From positions 1 to 27,496 of the forward strand of contig JAEXLC010000144.1 in the NCBI GenBank assembly GCA_023445495.1: 27,496 nucleotides of DNA, written 5' to 3'. Every line of letters starts with the position of its first letter. Position 1 is the first letter of the stretch. The notes below the pieces were generated by a model. That model made no database searches and was not told the origin of the DNA. It worked only from the letters and a program-made list of their open reading frames with translations. Both the position numbers and the translations under genes were made by a program. Source of the DNA: Pseudomonadota bacterium (GTDB taxonomy: Bacteria; Pseudomonadota; Alphaproteobacteria; Sphingomonadales; Sphingomonadaceae). Positions 23,929 to 27,496 of this stretch are shown here, piece after piece.

Positions 23929-26151
23929 ATGCACACCACGAAGACACTCGACCTCAAGGACTACGCGACGCTCGATGCCCTCGTCGCCGCGGATCCGTGG
24001 ATCTCCTCGCGCTCGCGGTGGTCGAGCGAGATCTGGGAGTTCGACGTCGACGCCCCCGGCTATTCGAGCCGCAAGCTCGCCCAGTCGTGGCGCGTCGTGG
24101 CCCCGACGCGCGCACTCGACGAGATGAAGTATCTCTGCGCGCTCCTGTTCATCGGCAGGAGCGGCGCGCCGGAGTTCAAGCAGACCGGCGCCCACGCCTT
24201 CGGGGTAGGCGCCAGATACCTGCTCCGGTTCATGCAGGCGAACTCCTTCGCACGCTTCGCCGACCTCGACGCCGACGCGTTCGACCTGTTCGAGCGGCGG
24301 ATAGCGAGGACGCTGTGCGACCCGGTCGAGCTCGCCGCGATCGACGAGGAGGTCGCGGAAGGTCTCTACGACGGCGACGGGCCGGACGTCGGCGAGACCC
24401 CGGCGCGCAAACGCCAGAAGACCGGCAACAGGGGCATCCTCGGCGCGAAGAAGCGGAAGCCGCCGCCGGTCGACCAGGAGGAGATCGGCGAGGCGGCCGC
24501 CTACATGCGGCTGGTGACGTGGCGCTACGTCCGCGACGAGGCGCACGACCTGCGCCGGGTCGGGATCGAGGTTGCGCGCTTCGATCCCTTCAAGGGGTCG
24601 TCCGTCAAGAAGATGGCGCAGGCCCTTGGCAGCTACTCGGCGGAACGGATCCCCGCGCTCCCTGACCAGGTCGCGCGGCCGATCCTCGAGTTCGCCCACC
24701 GGATGATCGGACTGCCAGCCGACGAGGTGATCGACCTGCACGACCGCTACTATGCGATGTGGCAGGGCAAGCACGTGGACGAGCGCGCACGTGACAGGTC
24801 GTGCGAGAGGCTCGTCAAATCCGCGACCTTCAGTCCACTGGAGGAGGGCGGAGCACCGTGGACGAGCAAAAGGCTCTCCGCGCGCTCTAATGGTGCGAGG
24901 ACGGTGCGCGACCTCGTCGTCCTGATCCGCGACGCGGCGCTGATCGTGCTGCAGAGCGACACCGGCATGCGCATAAGCGAGGTCTGCAGCATCGCCGCGT
25001 CGCCGGACGAGGACATGCTGCCAATGCCGTCGTGCGTGTCGGTGGAGCCGTCGAACTCGCAACTCAACGAGCACTTCTTCGTGCACGGCCTGCTGTCGAA
25101 GGGCGTCCGGGAACCACACGCCGAGAAGTGGCTGCTGGGCGGCCGACCCGCAGGGACGGAGGTCGAGCCGCCGGCGGTCCGGGCGCTACGCGTCCTGGTA
25201 AGACTGCTCCGTCCGTGGCGCGCGCTCGCGGAGGGCGATCCGATCGGCCTCCAGCTCCTACCATCCAACATCGCCTACGCGTGGCTGCCGATGTCGGCCG
25301 AGGATCTCGGGCCGACGATCGGCTACTCGCTGACCCGCTCGATCACCAACACGATCGTCGACGAGGTCGGGCTCAAGGCAGTCCTCGAGGATGCCGTCGA
25401 AGGCGATCCCGAGCTCAGGCAATACTGGGAGACCGACGGACGGTGCATCCGGTCGCACCAGTGGCGCAAGACGTTCATCCGATACCTGATCCGGGTGGAC
25501 GAGGGACTGCTCCCCGCCATCAGCCACCACTTCAAGCACTACACGCTGGCGATCACCGAGGACGGCTACATGCCGCGCGACCCGGAGCTCGTCGACATCG
25601 CGACCAGCGTGCGGACGCGCGAGACGTCGCGGGCGCTGTTCGAACGGCGCTTCGGCAGCAAGCACCGCGTCGGCCGGCTCGACGAGTTGCTCGCCGAGAC
25701 CCGCAGCCGGATCCAGCAGGTCATCGGCGACGACGACTTCGTCCGGGCGGCGCCGAGGCTCGACGCCTTCGTGCGCGAGCACGACATCCAGTTCTGGTTC
25801 GCACAGCACGGCGCCTGCCTGTTCGACATGCATCCCAGCGAGGCACGCTGCCACAACCAGGCGGGCAGGTCCGACTGGCGTCCGCGCGGACCAGACTTCG
25901 CGACGAGGACGCCCGACGCGTGCCTCGGTTGCAGGAACTTCTCGGTCGGACGGGAGGCGGTCGGCTTCTGGCGCGACCGCTACGTGACCAACCAGCGGTC
26001 GTGGATCACCTCGGGGCACGCCCCGATGTTCCGCATCGCGCGTATGCGCGCGAAGCAGTCGGCCGCCGTGCTGCGCCACCTCGGCCAGCCCCTGCCGATC
26101 CTGCTCGACAAGGCGCCCAGGAAGGAAGCGAGGGAGACGGAAAATGGCTAA
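23929..26151 (+). CDS. ginC: Large tyrosine recombinase, GinC-like
   Basis: This 740-residue protein is unusually long for an integrase (often 300-450). The catalytic residues are complete: Arg348 in DTGMRISEV, His510-x-x-Arg513 in SHQWRKTFI, His537 in ISHHFKHYT, and Tyr547 in EDGYMPRD. The first 300 residues form a large N-terminal region with a basic patch (ARKRQKTGN, AKKRKPP, about 158-182). About 160 residues separate the first Arg from the HxxR motif. The C-terminus has a cysteine cluster, in GACLFD, ARCHNQ and ACLGCRN, like that of the preceding protein, likely a zinc site. The ATG is 4 bp after the previous stop. It probably works in a complex with the two other recombinases. Confidence 0.85.
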   Translation: MHTTKTLDLKDYATLDALVAADPWISSRSRWSSEIWEFDVDAPGYSSRKLAQSWRVVAPTRALDEMKYLCALLFIGRSGAPEFKQTGAHAFGVGARYLLRFMQANSFARFADLDADAFDLFERRIARTLCDPVELAAIDEEVAEGLYDGDGPDVGETPARKRQKTGNRGILGAKKRKPPPVDQEEIGEAAAYMRLVTWRYVRDEAHDLRRVGIEVARFDPFKGSSVKKMAQALGSYSAERIPALPDQVARPILEFAHRMIGLPADEVIDLHDRYYAMWQGKHVDERARDRSCERLVKSATFSPLEEGGAPWTSKRLSARSNGARTVRDLVVLIRDAALIVLQSDTGMRISEVCSIAASPDEDMLPMPSCVSVEPSNSQLNEHFFVHGLLSKGVREPHAEKWLLGGRPAGTEVEPPAVRALRVLVRLLRPWRALAEGDPIGLQLLPSNIAYAWLPMSAEDLGPTIGYSLTRSITNTIVDEVGLKAVLEDAVEGDPELRQYWETDGRCIRSHQWRKTFIRYLIRVDEGLLPAISHHFKHYTLAITEDGYMPRDPELVDIATSVRTRETSRALFERRFGSKHRVGRLDELLAETRSRIQQVIGDDDFVRAAPRLDAFVREHDIQFWFAQHGACLFDMHPSEARCHNQAGRSDWRPRGPDFATRTPDACLGCRNFSVGREAVGFWRDRYVTNQRSWITSGHAPMFRIARMRAKQSAAVLRHLGQPLPILLDKAPRKEARETENG

Positions 26152-26647
26152 ACGGAAGACGAGGCGCCCGGCAGCCCCAGACCACATCTTCGAGGAAGAC
26201 GACGCCGTCGCCTCCGAGATGCGACGCGACATTGACTGGAGCGAGGGCGAAAACTCGGACGCCTTCGCGGACTATGTCGCCGCCATCTACCGGCTCCGGC
26301 GCGGCGCGCCCTCGCATCACCCGCCGTTCGTGGCCATCGTCGAGGAGGGCGGGCGGGTCCCGCTCACGCAGGAGAACGTCGCACTCGAGGCCGACCGTCC
26401 CCGGTCCCGCATCTCCGGCAAGGACGCGGACTTCAAAGGGCTCGCCGCCTACATCAAGTCGCTCCGGTCGTCGCACGGGGTAAGCGAGAACACCTTGGCC
26501 AAGCTGCGCCGGCAGTCCGAGGAGATCGCGTTCCTCGAGCAGCGGGTGAAGGTCTACCAGTCCAGGCACGCCGCCGCGGTCATCACGATCGACGCGCTGA
26601 GGCGGGACATCAGCGATCTCGAGGCGACGGCGGCGCGGCGGAAGTGA
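26144..26647 (+). CDS. ginD: Small coiled-coil protein, GinD/TnpC-like
   Basis: This 167-residue protein is basic at both ends. It has an acidic N-terminal stretch (FEEDDAV) and a C-terminal helical region (about 110-165) with heptad-like AKLRRQSEEIAFLEQRVKVYQ and IDALRRDISDLEAT, likely a coiled coil. There is no HTH I can name. It overlaps the third recombinase by 8 bp (ATGGCTAA), so expression is coupled. In GInt islands the fourth gene, ginD, is small and needed for recombination; Tn554 has a comparable small TnpC. An accessory or orienting role is likely. Its 3' end overlaps a minus-strand ORF by 38 bp. Confidence 0.72.
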   Translation: MAKRKTRRPAAPDHIFEEDDAVASEMRRDIDWSEGENSDAFADYVAAIYRLRRGAPSHHPPFVAIVEEGGRVPLTQENVALEADRPRSRISGKDADFKGLAAYIKSLRSSHGVSENTLAKLRRQSEEIAFLEQRVKVYQSRHAAAVITIDALRRDISDLEATAARRK

Positions 26648-27293
26648 CCGCGATCCCCGGCGGCAGCGGGAACCGTATCGTCACCCACCCCAGCCGGCGG
26701 AGCTCGCGCTCCACCTCGCCGTCGAGCATGCCGCCGAGATCGGCGATGCCAAGGTCGGGAAAGTGCCGGCCCCGGGCCGCGATGTCCGCGACCGTCCTCG
26801 CCGAAGCCATCGTCCCAGACCAGACCGTGCCGCTCGCGGCGTGGAGCCACGAGTGGCAGGCAAGCGCGTTCGCCAGCAAGCCGGCGAAGACGGGACCACA
26901 CGCGAGCCTGGCGAACCTCTCGTCGGTCGCGACGTCGGACGCGAGGCTCGGGACCAGGCCGCCCGGCTCGGCATCGGCTTCCGGGGCGTCGTCCCAAGCG
27001 CCACCGTGGACGGGCCGGGCCCGGACGAGACGCCCCGCCGGGCCGATGCGGAGGCCCACGCCGTAATCGCGCACCACGAGGACGTCGCCCACCGCCTTCC
27101 CGACCAGGCAGGGGCTCTGAGCCCACGCGACCTCGATCGCAGCGTTGCGCAGGCTCCCGATCGCGCCCTCGATGAAGAGGCGGGCACCGCGGTGCGGCAT
27201 CGGGGCGACGAGGTGGAAGCACCTCTCGAGAGCCTCCGTCGCGGCGGCGATCTCCCCTCCGAGGGCGAACGCGCCGCCGGCATCCTCCGTCAC
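26610..27293 (-). CDS. Unrecognised 227-residue protein
   Basis: I do not recognise this protein. It is rich in Ala, Gly, Val and Leu with no clear signal peptide. Segments such as GKAVGDVLVVRDYGVGLRIGPAGRLVR look like beta strands, and GMLDGEVERELRRLGW is a helix followed by a strand. GTG at 27293 gives a GTGA overlap with the ORF upstream; a GTG at 27317 is the alternative. Its stop lies 38 bp inside the ginD-like gene on the opposite strand, and the last 13 residues (SAAPPSPRDR end) look like read-through, so the original 3' end may have been altered. Amino-acid composition favours this strand over the Arg-rich shadows. Confidence 0.6.
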   Translation of the reverse strand: MTEDAGGAFALGGEIAAATEALERCFHLVAPMPHRGARLFIEGAIGSLRNAAIEVAWAQSPCLVGKAVGDVLVVRDYGVGLRIGPAGRLVRARPVHGGAWDDAPEADAEPGGLVPSLASDVATDERFARLACGPVFAGLLANALACHSWLHAASGTVWSGTMASARTVADIAARGRHFPDLGIADLGGMLDGEVERELRRLGWVTIRFPLPPGIAVTSAAPPSPRDR

Positions 27294-27478
27294 GACGGCC
27301 TCACCAGGTGCGGCCACGGCATGCGGTGGGGCACGACGCCCGTGCGGGCGACGACCGTGACGTAGTTCTCGTCCTTCGCGGCATGCCTGATGCGGTAGTC
27401 GGTGCCCGCGAACACCGAGTGTTCCACGACGTCGAAGAGGCGACGGGCCTTGAGGCCGTGGACGCGCGGTTCCGGCAC
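27290..27478 (-). CDS. Unrecognised 62-residue protein
   Basis: This short ORF starts with GTG seven bases after an in-frame TAA, and its TGA overlaps the next gene by 4 bp, so the pair looks like an operon. The product has EHSVFAGTDYRIRHAAKDENYVTV, perhaps strand-forming, but I know no family. The AAGGGG before the GTG is close to the start for a ribosome binding site, so the start is unsure. The TAA could be the end of a further gene beyond the window. Confidence 0.45.
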   Translation of the reverse strand: MPEPRVHGLKARRLFDVVEHSVFAGTDYRIRHAAKDENYVTVVARTGVVPHRMPWPHLVRPS

Positions 27479-27496
27479 GCCCCTTTAGAAGTCGAC

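Noticed and set aside
22724..24127. Plus-strand ORF of 467 residues
   Set aside because: It is an Arg-rich shadow of the second and third recombinase genes in another frame.
20725..26151. RIT (recombinase in trio) element
   Set aside because: RIT recombinases are much shorter (roughly 300-450 residues) and lack the fourth small gene; the sizes here fit the GInt type better.

Overview
The window is GC-rich DNA (roughly two-thirds G+C) from a bacterium, most likely an alphaproteobacterium. Gene styles such as the short cysteine-rich DUF1272 protein, the nitronate monooxygenase, and the frequent GTG/TTG starts with 1-11 bp overlaps would suit Sphingomonadales or Rhizobiales, but no rRNA or other taxonomic marker is present, so this is inference. 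No tRNA, rRNA, CRISPR array or insertion sequence was seen.

Layout. (1) 1-2416: an operon of a nitronate monooxygenase (3' end only), a beta-type glutathione S-transferase and a DHA2-type MFS exporter; it looks like detoxification. (2) 2446-6030: a tight VWA / PP2C phosphatase / protein kinase triad of the YegL-YegK-YegI type, the kinase carrying a membrane segment, helix-hairpin-helix and C-terminal zinc ribbon. A doubtful 53-residue ORF and an OLD-family ATPase-TOPRIM nuclease (6261-8360) follow. (3) 8444-13143: a minus-strand pair, a large Fe-S nuclease / RNase H-like / SF1 helicase fusion followed by an 85-residue protein that resembles a bacterial ubiquitin-like (multiubiquitin-type) beta-grasp domain, divergent from a WYL-domain regulator. 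A 15-bp dyad in the divergent promoter has a 13/15 copy just ahead of the small gene. This is the best candidate for an undescribed, probably defensive, regulated module.

(4) 13169-19892: metabolic and transport genes in two operons. The plus-strand operon is DUF1272, SnoaL/NTF2-like, PLP-dependent decarboxylase and EamA-type exporter. The minus-strand operon is a SAM methyltransferase, a pyridoxamine-phosphate-oxidase-like flavoprotein and a PhzF-like isomerase. Their promoters share the sequence ATTGGGTAACGACCG-n-TAT with an internal TAACG-AC-CGTTA dyad, which suggests one regulator for both. An unrecognised 301-residue protein lies between them and a 204-residue unknown follows.

(5) 20612-26647: a symmetric four-box repeat array followed by three overlapping or closely spaced large tyrosine-recombinase genes and a small coiled-coil gene. 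This is the ginABCD organisation described for GInt genomic islands. The remaining right end carries two unrecognised minus-strand ORFs, one overlapping the ginD-like gene convergently by 38 bp, so an island junction may lie here. Overall the window looks like an accessory region mixing stress, signalling and defence-like genes with an integration module.
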